Notes: generated by a model not told the origin, from the sequence alone. A stretch of 64,000 nucleotides of DNA from Rhodothermaceae bacterium (GCA_009838195.1 VXSC01000022.1:102923-166922); one strand, 5' to 3'. Shown: positions 34,609-44,275, numbered from the stretch's first letter. Made by a program: numbers and translations.

Positions 34609-37440
34609 ATGCCCCGGCGCACAGATATTCATAAAATTTTATTGATTGGATCTGGCCCGATCGTGATTGGCCAAGCTTGTGAATTTGATTACTCAGGAAC
34701 GCAGGCATGCAGAGCACTCCGAAAAGAAGGGTATGAGGTTGTACTTATCAATTCCAACCCAGCTACAATCATGACCGATCCGATTACAGCGGATCGAATC
34801 TATATGGATGAATTGACAGCAGACTCAATCCGTCGTATTGTGGAAAAGGAGCGTCCAGATGCTGTGCTGCCAACTATGGGAGGTCAAACCGGATTGAACT
34901 TGGCCGATGAACTACAGCGGCAGGGATACTGGGAGGAGCAGGAGGTAAAAGTTATTGGTGTAGACATTGATGCAATTCATATCACGGAAGATCGACAGCA
35001 GTTTCGTGATTTGATGGAACAGATTGGTGTAGATCAGGCGAGAAGTCGGGTAGCCAAGAGTTTGCTTGAGGCCAAAGAGGTAATCCAATCTTTGGGCGGC
35101 TTGCCTGTAGTGATCCGACCATCTTTCACGCTTGGTGGCGCAGGAGGTGGGATCATATGGAGCCCAAGAGAGCTGGAACGCAAAATTATGCGTGGACTGG
35201 AGCTCTCTCCCGTTCATGAAGTTCTCGTGGAGGAATCGGTGTATGGTTGGAAGGAATTTGAATTGGAATTACTTCGGGATCGTAACGATAATGTGATCAT
35301 CATTTGTACGATTGAGAATGTAGATCCCATGGGAGTTCACACGGGTGATTCTGTTACGGTGGCCCCCGCACAGACACTGACCGATAAGCAGTTTCAGCAT
35401 ATGCGGGACACCGCGATTCGGATGATGAGGTCCATTGGAACCTTCGCGGGAGGATGTAATGTCCAGTTTGGAATTAATCCAGTAGATGGACGCATGATTG
35501 CCATCGAGATCAACCCGCGCGTTTCCCGGTCATCCGCGTTGGCATCAAAGGCAACCGGGTACCCAATCGCGAAAGTAGCGGCGCGACTTGCGGTTGGTTA
35601 TACCCTGGACGAACTCAAGAATGATGTGACCCAGACTACGAGTGCGTGTTTTGAACCTGCGATTGATTATGTGATTACTAAGATTCCTCGGTGGAATTTC
35701 GAGAAGTTTGAGGGGGTTGATGAGGAGTTGACGACGCAGATGAAAGCGGTCGGAGAGGTGATGTCCATTGGGAGAACCTTTACCGAAAGTCTACAGAAAG
35801 CCTGGCAGAGTCTGGAAATCGGCTATGCGGGATTAGGGGCGGACCGAGAGGATCCGAAGCGCCCTCATGTACGTGAGCGCCTGCAAAAATCCTATTGGGA
35901 TCGAACGCTGCAAATCAGGAATGCATTTATCCACGGTGCATCCATGGATGAGGTGTACGATATCACCCGGGTTGACTATTGGTTTCTGCAGCAGATCAAG
36001 ATGCTTGTTGATCTGGAAAATGAAACCCGTCAATTGCGCTTGCAGGACCTTACAGCAGAAAAACTTCTGAACCTGAAGCGGCATGGCTACTCCGATGTTC
36101 AGATTGCCTGGCTTGTCACGGACGAAGTCACGGAAGAAGAAGTACGTGCGCACCGGTTATCATTGGATATTAAATCTCAATTTCTCCTCGTAGATACGTG
36201 CGCTGGAGAATTCCCGGCAATCACGCCATATTTCTACTCCTCCTACGAAACCGAAAGTGAGAGCGTCGTTTCGGATCAGAAAAAAGTCGTCATCCTCGGT
36301 AGTGGCCCCAACCGGATTGGTCAGGGAATAGAATTCGACTATTCCTGCGTGCATGGTGTGCAGGCGGTACAAGAGATGGGGTATGAGGCAATCATGGTGA
36401 ATTGCAACCCGGAGACCGTGTCAACTGACTTTGATATTGCAGACAAGCTCTACTTTGAGCCGGTATTCTGGGAACGGGTCCTTGATATTATTGAACACGA
36501 GCAGCCCGAAGGTGTCATTGTACAACTTGGCGGCCAGACCGCATTAAAACTGGCAGGCAAGTTGTCGGAGCGGGGGATCCGAATCTTTGGTACTCCCTAT
36601 GATCGGATGGATTTGGCTGAGAATCGGGGCAAATTCTCCGACATCCTGAAAGAGTTGGAAATTCCGTTTCCCCCGTACGGGATGGCTCGGACCGTGTATG
36701 AAGCTGTGCGTGTTGCGGAATCCATTGGGTATCCTATTCTGGTTCGTCCCAGTTACGTCCTGGGAGGGCAGGGGATGAGGATTGCCATTAACAAGGAAGA
36801 AGTTGAGCGGTACGTTACAGATATTTATAAATTGTTGCCAGACAATGAAATTTTGCTTGATCTGTTTTTGAACAATGGGATTGAGGTTGATGTAGATGCC
36901 GTAAGGGATGCAGATGGAGAGGTATGGATTACAGGGATCATGCAGCACATTGAACCTGCAGGAGTACATTCAGGGGATTCGACAGCAGTCTTGCCTCCTC
37001 ATTCTCTGGGTGAAACAGTTCTCGAAGAAATCAGGAAATACACAATTGCAATTGCAGATCGCTTGGAAGTTTTGGGATTGATGAATGTACAGATGGTTGT
37101 GCAGGATGAGTCGGTTTATGTGATCGAGGCAAACCCCCGTGCATCTCGCACGGTCCCGTTTGTTGCAAAGGCAACAGGGATCCCTGTTGCCCGAATTGCC
37201 AGTAAGGTCATCTTGGGAGCCAAGCTCAAGGAGTTTCGCAGTAAGGGAATGCTGGACTCCAAACTCAAAGGATACGCAATCAAAGAACCCGTATTCTCCT
37301 GGTCAAAGTTTCCTGAGGTTCGCAAGGAGTTGGGACCGGAAATGAAATCTACCGGCGAAACAATTGCCTTTGTAGATGCACTCACAGACAGGCACTTCAA
37401 ACGTCCCTACGAAATGAGGAATCTCTATCTGTCGCGTTAA
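34609..37440 (+). CDS. carB: Carbamoyl-phosphate synthase large subunit without C-terminal allosteric domain
   Basis: Makes carbamoyl phosphate from bicarbonate, ammonia and two ATP. Both ATP-grasp halves are present: the first with PIVIGQACEFDYSGTQA and SFTLGGAGGGI, the second with GPNRIGQGIEFDYSCVHG and SYVLGGQGMRIA. The protein ends at residue 943 (YEMRNLYLSR), near where the E. coli enzyme (1,073 residues) begins its MGS-like allosteric domain, so binding of UMP/IMP/ornithine there is not possible. Shorter CarB proteins are known in Bacteroidota. The ATG at 34609 follows a TTG codon; yebC follows 3 bp after the stop. Confidence 0.95.
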   Translation: MPRRTDIHKILLIGSGPIVIGQACEFDYSGTQACRALRKEGYEVVLINSNPATIMTDPITADRIYMDELTADSIRRIVEKERPDAVLPTMGGQTGLNLADELQRQGYWEEQEVKVIGVDIDAIHITEDRQQFRDLMEQIGVDQARSRVAKSLLEAKEVIQSLGGLPVVIRPSFTLGGAGGGIIWSPRELERKIMRGLELSPVHEVLVEESVYGWKEFELELLRDRNDNVIIICTIENVDPMGVHTGDSVTVAPAQTLTDKQFQHMRDTAIRMMRSIGTFAGGCNVQFGINPVDGRMIAIEINPRVSRSSALASKATGYPIAKVAARLAVGYTLDELKNDVTQTTSACFEPAIDYVITKIPRWNFEKFEGVDEELTTQMKAVGEVMSIGRTFTESLQKAWQSLEIGYAGLGADREDPKRPHVRERLQKSYWDRTLQIRNAFIHGASMDEVYDITRVDYWFLQQIKMLVDLENETRQLRLQDLTAEKLLNLKRHGYSDVQIAWLVTDEVTEEEVRAHRLSLDIKSQFLLVDTCAGEFPAITPYFYSSYETESESVVSDQKKVVILGSGPNRIGQGIEFDYSCVHGVQAVQEMGYEAIMVNCNPETVSTDFDIADKLYFEPVFWERVLDIIEHEQPEGVIVQLGGQTALKLAGKLSERGIRIFGTPYDRMDLAENRGKFSDILKELEIPFPPYGMARTVYEAVRVAESIGYPILVRPSYVLGGQGMRIAINKEEVERYVTDIYKLLPDNEILLDLFLNNGIEVDVDAVRDADGEVWITGIMQHIEPAGVHSGDSTAVLPPHSLGETVLEEIRKYTIAIADRLEVLGLMNVQMVVQDESVYVIEANPRASRTVPFVAKATGIPVARIASKVILGAKLKEFRSKGMLDSKLKGYAIKEPVFSWSKFPEVRKELGPEMKSTGETIAFVDALTDRHFKRPYEMRNLYLSR

Positions 37441-37443
37441 CAG

Positions 37444-38163
37444 ATGGCTGGACACAATAAATGGTCGAAAGTAAAGAGGCAAAAAGCGGTTACAGACAGC
37501 CGCCGTTCAAAGGTGTGGGCTGTGATTACTCGCGACATTATGGTTGCAGCCCGCGAAGGTGGAAAGGATCCAGATATGAATGCCCGGTTGGCTCTAGCCA
37601 TCCAAAAAGCCAAGGGCAAGAATATGCCCAAGGAAAATATTGAGCGCGCGATCAAGCGTGGGGTAGGAGAGATTGAGGGACAGGATTATAAAGAATGTAC
37701 TTATGAGGGATATAGTGCACAGGGTGTTGCCATCATGGTGGATGCACTGACCGATAATACAAACCGGACGGTTGCAGAGGTTCGTAGTGTATTTTCTAAG
37801 AGTGGTGGCAACTTGGCAAAATCGGGGAGTGTTGCGTATTTATTTGACCGTAAAGGCTTGATTCAGATTCGCTCAGATGCCATTGATGAACTGGAGCTCT
37901 TCGAACTAGCTGCTGACAGTGGGGCAGAGGATGTAGAAGAAGATGGTAATATATTTGTGGTGGTTACGCCGGTAGAAGCTTTTGAAACTGTTCAGGCCAA
38001 GATCTCTGCTGCCGAAGTCGAGATTGAGGAATCCCGTCTCGTTCGCGCTCCAATGACAACCGTTCAAAAATCGCCTGATCAGGTTCGCCAGACAGAAGCT
38101 CTGGTGGCAAAATTGGAGGATTTACAAGATGTGCAGGAGGTCTTCACGAATCTAGAGGTGTAA
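37444..38163 (+). CDS. YebC/PmpR-family protein (TACO1 family)
   Basis: A 239-residue member of the YebC family; some are transcription regulators, and recent work assigns others to translation at proline stretches. The diagnostic start MAGHNKWSKVKRQKA and the KAKGKNMPKENIERAIKRG segment are present. It is in the middle of a carB-yebC-ruvC run: 3 bp after carB, and its TAA shares one base with the ruvC ATG. The yebC-ruvC pairing is common in bacteria. Confidence 0.94.
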   Translation: MAGHNKWSKVKRQKAVTDSRRSKVWAVITRDIMVAAREGGKDPDMNARLALAIQKAKGKNMPKENIERAIKRGVGEIEGQDYKECTYEGYSAQGVAIMVDALTDNTNRTVAEVRSVFSKSGGNLAKSGSVAYLFDRKGLIQIRSDAIDELELFELAADSGAEDVEEDGNIFVVVTPVEAFETVQAKISAAEVEIEESRLVRAPMTTVQKSPDQVRQTEALVAKLEDLQDVQEVFTNLEV

Positions 38164-38708
38164 TGCGGATTTTGGGTATAGATCCTGGTTCGTCACAAAC
38201 CGGTTACGGCGTCATTGATGCCGATAATCGGGTGCACGGGTATGGGGTTGTTGCACTCACCGGGGATCATATGCTCCGCATCCAGACCATTTACCACGAG
38301 GTAACCAGGCTTGTAACGCAGCTAAAACCGAATACCTGTGCGATTGAAATGCCAGTATATGGAAGTAACCCGCAGGCAATGCTCAAACTTGGACGTGCCC
38401 AGGCAGCAGCAATGCTGGCGATTCTGAACCAAGGTCTATCCGTAGCACAGTACACACCAAAAACGGTGAAGCGGTCAGTTACGGGGAATGGGAATGCGAG
38501 CAAAGAGCAGGTTGCATATATGGTATCTAGCCTGCTGAAATTTGAAGGATTGAACGAGGGGGTCCCTCATGATGCATCGGATGCCTTGGCCGTTGCATTT
38601 TGCCATAAGGAGAGGGAGCTAACAGGTAAGAAGTCTGATCAGCCTCGCTATAGCGGATGGGCCGCATTTGTCCGGGAAAATCCGGACCGCGTGATTGAGG
38701 GTAAGTGA
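38163..38708 (+). CDS. ruvC: Crossover junction endodeoxyribonuclease RuvC
   Basis: Resolves Holliday junctions. The acidic active-site residues are visible: Asp7 (ILGIDPGS), Glu62 (AIEMPVYG), Asp137 and Asp140 (PHDASDALA), close to E. coli Asp7/Glu66/Asp138/Asp141. It has 181 residues, with a C-terminal extension of about 20 residues beyond the core. It is translationally coupled to yebC. No ruvA or ruvB is adjacent. Confidence 0.96.
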   Translation: MRILGIDPGSSQTGYGVIDADNRVHGYGVVALTGDHMLRIQTIYHEVTRLVTQLKPNTCAIEMPVYGSNPQAMLKLGRAQAAAMLAILNQGLSVAQYTPKTVKRSVTGNGNASKEQVAYMVSSLLKFEGLNEGVPHDASDALAVAFCHKERELTGKKSDQPRYSGWAAFVRENPDRVIEGK

Positions 38709-38836
38709 GGTAATTCTCGTGGAATTCGTACCCCATTCTGGCATGCGATCATGGCAGCAGTGAGCAGGGGGCCTGCGGTGTAATATCTCAAAATTGAGCA
38801 CCTGACGTGGTGAAAATGCGTCTTTTTCCTCGGATA

Positions 38837-38865
38837 GGCGAGAAAAAATATTTTTTTTTCTCGCC
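38837..38865. repeat. Perfect 12-bp hairpin GGCGAGAAAAAA / TTTTTTCTCGCC
   Basis: The 12-bp arms are separated by a 5-nt loop (TATTT). The A/T tracts are inside the stem, so it differs from a standard terminator, though it might stop transcription after ruvC in either direction. It lies 82 bp before the next start codon. Confidence 0.7.
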
Positions 38866-38946
38866 AAGCTGGATTTAGGGGTTTTTACCTGAACATTGCT
38901 CATTAATCTGCGTTAGGGGCGCGTTGCAATTAACTATCCCAGACCC

Positions 38947-39219
38947 GTGCCGAAAAAACCTAAGACAAACAGTGAGTATCAGTTGGAGCGCCTGCCAGTC
39001 GTTCAGGTCTTCCACTGGAAAAGTCGATCCAAGCCCGCCCTGGAAAAAGGCGAGGAGGTCTATTATGGTCCCTTTCCAACTTCCTATGGAATTGGTGTAG
39101 TTCAAAATGTAACGAAAGGCCTCGTTTCGGTCGATTTTCGCGGCACGGGAAGTGCCCGTGTACATGAGGATGTCATCCACGAGCGTTACCTTGTTCCGCT
39201 CAAGGAAGCGGCTCTGTAG
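38947..39219 (+). CDS. Small conserved-looking protein, possible SH3-like/DUF3553-type fold
   Basis: A 90-residue protein beginning with GTG. A basic N-terminus (PKKPKTNSEY) is followed by a pattern of short strands (EEVYYGPFP, GIGVVQNVTKGLVSVDF, ARVHEDVIHERYLVPL) like small SH3-like/KOW-type domains that bind nucleic acids or RNA polymerase. That fold guess is inference. An intrinsic terminator lies 20 bp downstream, which supports a real, independently transcribed gene. Confidence 0.55.
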   Translation: MPKKPKTNSEYQLERLPVVQVFHWKSRSKPALEKGEEVYYGPFPTSYGIGVVQNVTKGLVSVDFRGTGSARVHEDVIHERYLVPLKEAAL

Positions 39220-39238
39220 GGGACTGGCAAGCCTCCAG

Positions 39239-39265
39239 GCGGTTCGATTGAACCGCATAGTTTTT
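39239..39265 (+). terminator. Intrinsic terminator after the small SH3-like gene
   Basis: GCGGTTC-GATT-GAACCGC forms a 7-bp perfect stem with a tetraloop, followed after ATAG by five T. It closes the gene ending at 39219 and separates it from the ABC transporter genes. Confidence 0.65.
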
Positions 39266-39276
39266 CATATTTTCGC

Positions 39277-39306
39277 CAAGCGCAAGATTGATGAATTTCG
39301 CGCTTG
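39277..39306. promoter_or_regulatory. 7-bp inverted repeat before the ABC transporter operon
   Basis: CAAGCGC (39277-39283) and GCGCTTG (39300-39306) are perfect reverse complements with a 16-bp spacer, ending 18 bp before the start of the ATPase gene. Possible operator; no further support. Confidence 0.35.
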
Positions 39307-39324
39307 TTCGGGTGAGTTGTATCC

Positions 39325-40245
39325 ATGAATTCTTTAGTTCTTCAGGGAGTTACCAAGTGTTTCGGCAAGGTCACTGCCGCTCAGGATATTTCGTTTACAG
39401 CTAGTTCCGGGCGGATTCTTGGACTTCTAGGGCCAAATGGTGCTGGAAAGACCACAACCATCCGTATGATCGCCAATATCTTTACGCCGGATGAAGGTAC
39501 GGTTACATTTGGTGGACGTGAGGTGGGAGCATGGAGCCAAGAGAAAATGGGCTACCTTCCAGAAGAGCGGGGGCTATACAAAAAACTTAAGGTAAATGAC
39601 CAACTGCGGTACCTAGCCGCGCTCAAGGGGCTGGGATCACAGGAGTCCGCCAGTAAAGTGGAGTACTGGCTGGATCGTCTTGGATTGACAAAATGGGGGG
39701 CACGAAAAGCTCAGGATCTATCGAAGGGGATGCAGCAAAAAGTACAATTCATTGCTACGGTGTTGGCAGATCCTCAACTGCTTATTCTGGATGAACCCTT
39801 TAGCGGGCTCGATCCAGTCAACAGCGAGCTGCTCCGGGAGATTATTGCCGAGATGAAGCAGCAAGGGCGGATTATCCTGTTCGCGAGTCATCGTATGGAG
39901 CAGGTGGAGCAGTTGTGCGATGACATTTGTCTGATTGCAAATGGGCGACTGGTGCTCAGCGGAGGTTTGAGGGAAATCAAAAATAGTTTTAAGCGCGAGA
40001 AGCTGGTCTTGGAATATGAAGGGGAGGTACCATTTCTGGATGCTATGCAGAAATCTGGCGAGATCCAGGTTCTGGAGCTCAGAGATGACGGGTGTGTTTT
40101 ACGTATCTCGGAGGACTGTAATCCGAGAGCGTTGCTTGATCGCGTGTTATCGGTTCCTGATCTTGCGCTGTACCGTTTTGAGTTGCTTCAACCATCAATG
40201 AACGAAATATTCATTCGGACCGTGGGGGCCAGCGATGAGTCATAA
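39325..40245 (+). CDS. ABC transporter ATP-binding protein (NatA-like)
   Basis: A 306-residue ATPase with Walker A GPNGAGKTTT, signature DLSKGMQQKV, Walker B LLILDEPFSGLDP and the H-loop His in ASHRMEQ. The C-terminal 90 residues form the extra domain typical of NatA-type ATPases (DUF4162-like). It energises the ABC-2 permease encoded next, whose start overlaps its stop region by 11 bp. NatAB exports Na+; other members export peptides or antibiotics. The substrate cannot be told. Confidence 0.93.
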   Translation: MNSLVLQGVTKCFGKVTAAQDISFTASSGRILGLLGPNGAGKTTTIRMIANIFTPDEGTVTFGGREVGAWSQEKMGYLPEERGLYKKLKVNDQLRYLAALKGLGSQESASKVEYWLDRLGLTKWGARKAQDLSKGMQQKVQFIATVLADPQLLILDEPFSGLDPVNSELLREIIAEMKQQGRIILFASHRMEQVEQLCDDICLIANGRLVLSGGLREIKNSFKREKLVLEYEGEVPFLDAMQKSGEIQVLELRDDGCVLRISEDCNPRALLDRVLSVPDLALYRFELLQPSMNEIFIRTVGASDES

Positions 40246-41557
40246 GATCCTAGTGGTTACTCAGAGCGAGTTTATGCGCCGAGTGACCTCAAAAACCTTC
40301 ATTTTGACTACGCTGTTGGGACCGGTACTGCTTGGAGGATTTATTGCGGCCATGATCGCGATCTCAGTCTCCACAATTGAGGATAGTCTCAACGAATCGT
40401 TCTCTACCGAGCCCCTTCGAATTGGCATCGCTGATGAGACAGGAGTTTTAGGAACTAGGATCATGGAGCAGGGCGCGGGTGAGAATACAATTGTGCTGAT
40501 TGCACCTGATTCTGTCGAAGATGCAATGATCAATGGAGAGATCGATTCGTACGTCCACATTCCTTCAGAGATCATTACAACGAATGTACAACCAGTCCTG
40601 CACTCTATGGGTGGGGATAGATATGGAGTTCGGGTAACACTATCGGAAACCATTGAGAGATCCCTGAAAGATTTTCTTCTGGCCCAGAACAACGTTGCCC
40701 CGGATGTACGGGCAATTCTAGACCGATCCGTTTGGGTGGAATCGGTCGCCTATAATGAGGAACGGGAAGTAAGGGAGGAGGCTGAATCGGATGACGCGTA
40801 CCTTGTCCTCGGAGGTATCCTTGGGATGCTGATGTACATGGGGATTCTTATCTATGGTACGTTGATCCTGTATGGAGCAATGGAGGAGAGAACGACACGG
40901 GTGGTTGAGGTGATTGTCTCCTCTGTTCGCCCATTTGATCTGCTGATGGGCAAGGTGCTGGGGATTGGCTTGGTAGGTTTTGCTCAGATGGCAACCTGGG
41001 CCGTAATGCTCGTCGGTGTTACGATATTGGCAGCACCACTGATAGAGCTATTCATCGATCCAGCAATGTATGATCTAGCGGCAGATGCAAGCACCCAGGA
41101 GCTCATGGCAGCAGCGGATATCCCGATACCAAGTATTTCGCCGGCCATACTGATTTGGTTTCTGCTCTACTTTGTAGGTGGTTATCTTCTCTATGGTGGG
41201 TTATTTGCCGCAGTCGGAACGATGGTTGACTCCCCGCAGGAGTCGCAGACCCTGCTACTTCCTCTGATGATGCCGATCATCATCTCGATCGTGTTCATGG
41301 GCACGGTCATTGTAGATCCGCATGGCTCGCTTGCTGTGGGTCTGTCGCTATTTCCCCTGACATCTTCGGTTCCAATGATCGTGCGCATTGCGATTGGTGG
41401 AGTCCCCCTTTGGCAGATTCTGCTGTCCTATGGACTACTTTTGGGTTCATTCCTGGCATCAATATGGGTCAGTGCACGAATTTATCGAGCAAGCCTTCTG
41501 ATGTATGGAAAGAAGCCTTCCCTCAAGACGGTGATCGGGTATCTTCGAACTGGCTAA
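40235..41557 (+). CDS. ABC-2 type transporter permease (NatB-like)
   Basis: A 440-residue membrane protein: one N-terminal helix (about residues 26-46), a large extracytoplasmic domain (about 50-185), then five or six transmembrane helices between about 190 and 425. The segment EERTTRVVEVIVSSVRPFDL and LMGKVLGIGLVG, typical of NatB/YhaP-like permeases, lies between helices. It overlaps the ATPase gene by 11 bp, and its 3' end overlaps the convergent methyltransferase gene by 35 bp. Confidence 0.92.
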   Translation: MSHKILVVTQSEFMRRVTSKTFILTTLLGPVLLGGFIAAMIAISVSTIEDSLNESFSTEPLRIGIADETGVLGTRIMEQGAGENTIVLIAPDSVEDAMINGEIDSYVHIPSEIITTNVQPVLHSMGGDRYGVRVTLSETIERSLKDFLLAQNNVAPDVRAILDRSVWVESVAYNEEREVREEAESDDAYLVLGGILGMLMYMGILIYGTLILYGAMEERTTRVVEVIVSSVRPFDLLMGKVLGIGLVGFAQMATWAVMLVGVTILAAPLIELFIDPAMYDLAADASTQELMAAADIPIPSISPAILIWFLLYFVGGYLLYGGLFAAVGTMVDSPQESQTLLLPLMMPIIISIVFMGTVIVDPHGSLAVGLSLFPLTSSVPMIVRIAIGGVPLWQILLSYGLLLGSFLASIWVSARIYRASLLMYGKKPSLKTVIGYLRTG

Positions 41558-42044
41558 AGAGGTCTGGGCTTGTATTTCTGGCTTCCAACCGGAGAAGGGT
41601 TTCCTTGCGTTGGATCCCACCGCCGTATCCAGTCAGGTGGCCATTCGCACCGATCACCCGATGGCAGGGATAGACAATGGGGATTGGGTTTGAACCGTTC
41701 GCACGGCCTACAGCACGTGACAAGTTTACGTCGCCAAGTAGCCGGGCAAGTTGTCCGTATGAGCGAGTCTCACCATAGGGGATTGTCTCCAGTAAAGTCC
41801 AGACCCGTTTCTGAAATGCCGTTCCATGTGGATCAAGTTTAATTGAGAAGCGGGTAAGCTTTCCTGAGAAGTATGCATCAAGCTCGTGCGCAGCCGCCTC
41901 GAAAGGAATACCGGCCGGTTCGTAGTCCGATATCGCCCCGTATTCAATGTTTGTCAGACCAACAGACGAGAAAACTAGAGTCAAAGGGCCAAGCGGCGAT
42001 TTAGGGATTACCCCGCATGTAGAGTTTTGTGGGACAATTAGCAT
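41523..42044 (-). CDS. Methylated-DNA-[protein]-cysteine S-methyltransferase
   Basis: Suicide repair enzyme that moves O6-methyl (alkyl) groups from guanine to its own cysteine. The active-site motif IVYPCHRVIGANG and the helix-turn-helix segment with GRANGSNPIP are intact in 173 residues. It is convergent with the ABC permease (35-bp overlap) and divergent from tig. With the AlkD domain at 3,626 it is the second alkylation-damage function in the window. Confidence 0.94.
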   Translation of the reverse strand: MLIVPQNSTCGVIPKSPLGPLTLVFSSVGLTNIEYGAISDYEPAGIPFEAAAHELDAYFSGKLTRFSIKLDPHGTAFQKRVWTLLETIPYGETRSYGQLARLLGDVNLSRAVGRANGSNPIPIVYPCHRVIGANGHLTGYGGGIQRKETLLRLEARNTSPDLFSQFEDTRSPS

Positions 42045-42103
42045 GGGTAAAGCGTTTCAGGCCCCCTGAGTAATTATGATCAATAATATCATTTTTTAAC
42101 GTA

Positions 42104-43402
42104 ATGGAAACCTTTGTCCGTGAGACTGGCGACATGGTCCGCGTTTTGGAAATCAAGGCAGAGGCCTCGGATCTTGAAACAGATGTGCGGCTGGCGGTAA
42201 AAAAACAGCAGTCTGTGACTGTGCGACGCGGGTTTCGGCCAGGCCATGTTCCCCGCAAGATGATTCGGCGCATACACGCGAGCGAGATTGAGGATATCGT
42301 CGTTCAGGATCTAGTCAAGGAAGTGTTCGAGGATATAGTTATACGCAGTGATAAACATGACGTAGTTGGACGACCTCGTGAGATTTCCCGTGAATATAAG
42401 CTAGAAGAAGATTTGCACGTTCAAATTGAATTTTATGTGCTTCCCAAGATCGAATTGAAGGATTTCACAGAGCAGGTGCTTGAAGTTCCCGTCGCCGAGG
42501 TGACGGGTGATCTCGTTCAGTATTTAATTAAAATTCGGATGGCTCCACATCTGCCCATCAGATCACTTAATACGGATGAGAAAATTGGTGAGGCGGACTT
42601 GGGCATGTTTGACCGAATAACGTTCGAGTACGAAAATGTTGATCGCAAAACAGGACATGTTCTAATAGGAGCGGGGGACACGAAAACGAAGCAGTATTTT
42701 GACTATGCCACCGCTGTGCGTATGGGCCCGGAACATCTTGAGTTCGGAGAGACCTTCAAAGGGTACTCCGCTGGAGATGAATTTGTTATAGAAGACGATG
42801 AGAGCAATTCCGGATTGGTTCGGACGGATTCGAAAGAATCAAATCTACGGGTTAAGATTTTGGAGGCCGAGCGGTATGATTGGCCAGAAATTGACGATGA
42901 ATGGGCCGCTAAAATCAGCGATGATTCAGTGAATTCACCGAAAGAATTAAATGGATGGGCACAGGAATATCTTGAGGATAGCTGCGAAAAAGCAAGTCGC
43001 AGAATGTTGGAGGGGCTCGTACAGAAGCGAATTTGTGAGCTACATCCCTTTTCCATTCCGGTAGAATTCCTAGAAGAGATCAACTCATTAGAACCTGGTG
43101 CTCTCCAGGAGACACCGACGGGCAAGCAACTTGCTGATATGATGAGAGAGCAAGTACGCTGGAATTTGTTACTCCCTGCCATTGAGGAGCGGCTTAATTC
43201 TACGTTGCCTGAGGAGTCCTCAGTCTCCGAATCTGCGAATGAGAATGCAGAGCAGGAAGGATCATCTGAAAAGAAAATTCTTGCTGAATTAGCGGAGCAG
43301 TTTAAGATTAAGCAGATCCCTGCCACCGAATGGCAGATGATGCGTATTGTAGCAGAGGAAAACCCTGTGAATAAGCCAACCCCAACAGACGGTGCCGATT
43401 AG
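42104..43402 (+). CDS. tig: Trigger factor-like ribosome-associated chaperone
   Basis: A 432-residue chaperone that meets nascent chains at the ribosome exit tunnel. The ribosome-docking signature region GFRPGHVPRKMI (family GFRxGxxP) lies at about residues 46-57. The central part, where the PPIase domain sits in E. coli, is divergent, with weak FKBP resemblance. The C-terminal region is helical and acidic (LPEESSVSESANENAEQEGS is disordered). tig directly followed by clpP is a conserved arrangement: clpP starts 1 base after its stop. Confidence 0.92.
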   Translation: METFVRETGDMVRVLEIKAEASDLETDVRLAVKKQQSVTVRRGFRPGHVPRKMIRRIHASEIEDIVVQDLVKEVFEDIVIRSDKHDVVGRPREISREYKLEEDLHVQIEFYVLPKIELKDFTEQVLEVPVAEVTGDLVQYLIKIRMAPHLPIRSLNTDEKIGEADLGMFDRITFEYENVDRKTGHVLIGAGDTKTKQYFDYATAVRMGPEHLEFGETFKGYSAGDEFVIEDDESNSGLVRTDSKESNLRVKILEAERYDWPEIDDEWAAKISDDSVNSPKELNGWAQEYLEDSCEKASRRMLEGLVQKRICELHPFSIPVEFLEEINSLEPGALQETPTGKQLADMMREQVRWNLLLPAIEERLNSTLPEESSVSESANENAEQEGSSEKKILAELAEQFKIKQIPATEWQMMRIVAEENPVNKPTPTDGAD

Positions 43403-44086
43403 ATGGTAGATGATTTTGTCAAGTTTTCGAAAAGCCTCCAGTTGCCGGAGAGTATCTATAAAAAGGGGCTTGGAGATCAGCCCATCGGGAACTTGGTTCC
43501 AATGGTGGTTGAGCAAACATCCCGTGGAGAACGGGCCTACGATATATTCAGCCGTCTACTCAAGGAGCGTATCATTATCTTGGGTACACCCATCAATGAT
43601 ATAGTGGCAAACTTGGCGGTTGCCCAGTTACTATACCTGACTAGTGAAGACCCGGAGCGGGACATTAATATTTACATTAATTCACCGGGTGGACTGGTAT
43701 ACAGTGGGCTCGGCGTTTACGATACGATCCAGTACGTTTCGTGCCCGGTTGCGACTATTTGCGTAGGTTTAGCCGCATCTTTGGGGTCAGTACTGTTAGC
43801 TTCGGGAACGAAAGAGCACCGAGCGGCGCTTCCGAACTCCCGTATCATGTTACACCAACCTCTGGGAGGGGCCCAAGGGCAGGCATCGGACATCGAAATA
43901 CAGGCCCGGGAAATTTTATGGTTGAAACAACGACTGTATGAGATCCTGGCACGACATACGGGGCAGGATACCGACACGATCGAGAAGGACGCAGATCGGG
44001 ATTACTGGCTAAGTTCCCAGGAAGCCAAAGAGTATGGGCTAATTGATCGTGTACTTGAACCACAAGTACTTCCAAAGAAAAAGTGA
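43403..44086 (+). CDS. clpP: ATP-dependent Clp protease proteolytic subunit
   Basis: Barrel-forming serine peptidase working with Clp ATPases. The triad is visible: Ser126 in GLAASLGS, His151 in [10 protein letters not shown] and Asp200 in DADRDYWLS. Substrate-binding and handle residues ([14 protein letters not shown]) are typical. At 227 residues, it carries an N-terminal extension of about 30 residues that may be a propeptide. It starts right after tig. A clpX gene, often next, is absent; a tRNA gene on the other strand follows. Confidence 0.97.
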   Translation: MVDDFVKFSKSLQLPESIYKKGLGDQPIGNLVPMVVEQTSRGERAYDIFSRLLKERIIILGTPINDIVANLAVAQLLYLTSEDPERDINIYINSPGGLVYSGLGVYDTIQYVSCPVATICVGLAASLGSVLLASGTKEHRAALPNSRIMLHQPLGGAQGQASDIEIQAREILWLKQRLYEILARHTGQDTDTIEKDADRDYWLSSQEAKEYGLIDRVLEPQVLPKKK

Positions 44087-44089
44087 GGG

Positions 44090-44162
44090 TACCGCGTACG
44101 GGATTTGAACCCGTGTTACCGGCGTGAGAGGCCGGCGTCCTAGACCCCTAGACGAACGCGGC
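44090..44162 (-). tRNA. tRNA-Glu (CTC anticodon)
   Basis: Cloverleaf on the minus strand: acceptor GCCGCGT/ACGCGGT (first pair G-U), the D-arm GTCTAGGGGTCTAGGAC, anticodon stem GCCGG/CCGGC-type around the CTC anticodon, T-stem CGGGT/ATCCCG-type arm with TTCAAAT. Discriminator is A; no CCA is encoded. The G1-U72 pair and A73 agree with what I recall for tRNA-Glu of Bacteroidota. Confidence 0.92.
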
Positions 44163-44275
44163 AATGGGGTATTTTACTTGGAATAACCCCGGAGGGTTGC
44201 CCTATGCGGGATATAGTATGCTGCTCTGGAACCTCATCTTTTGGATGAAGGTAGCACCTAGGTGACTTTTGTGCT

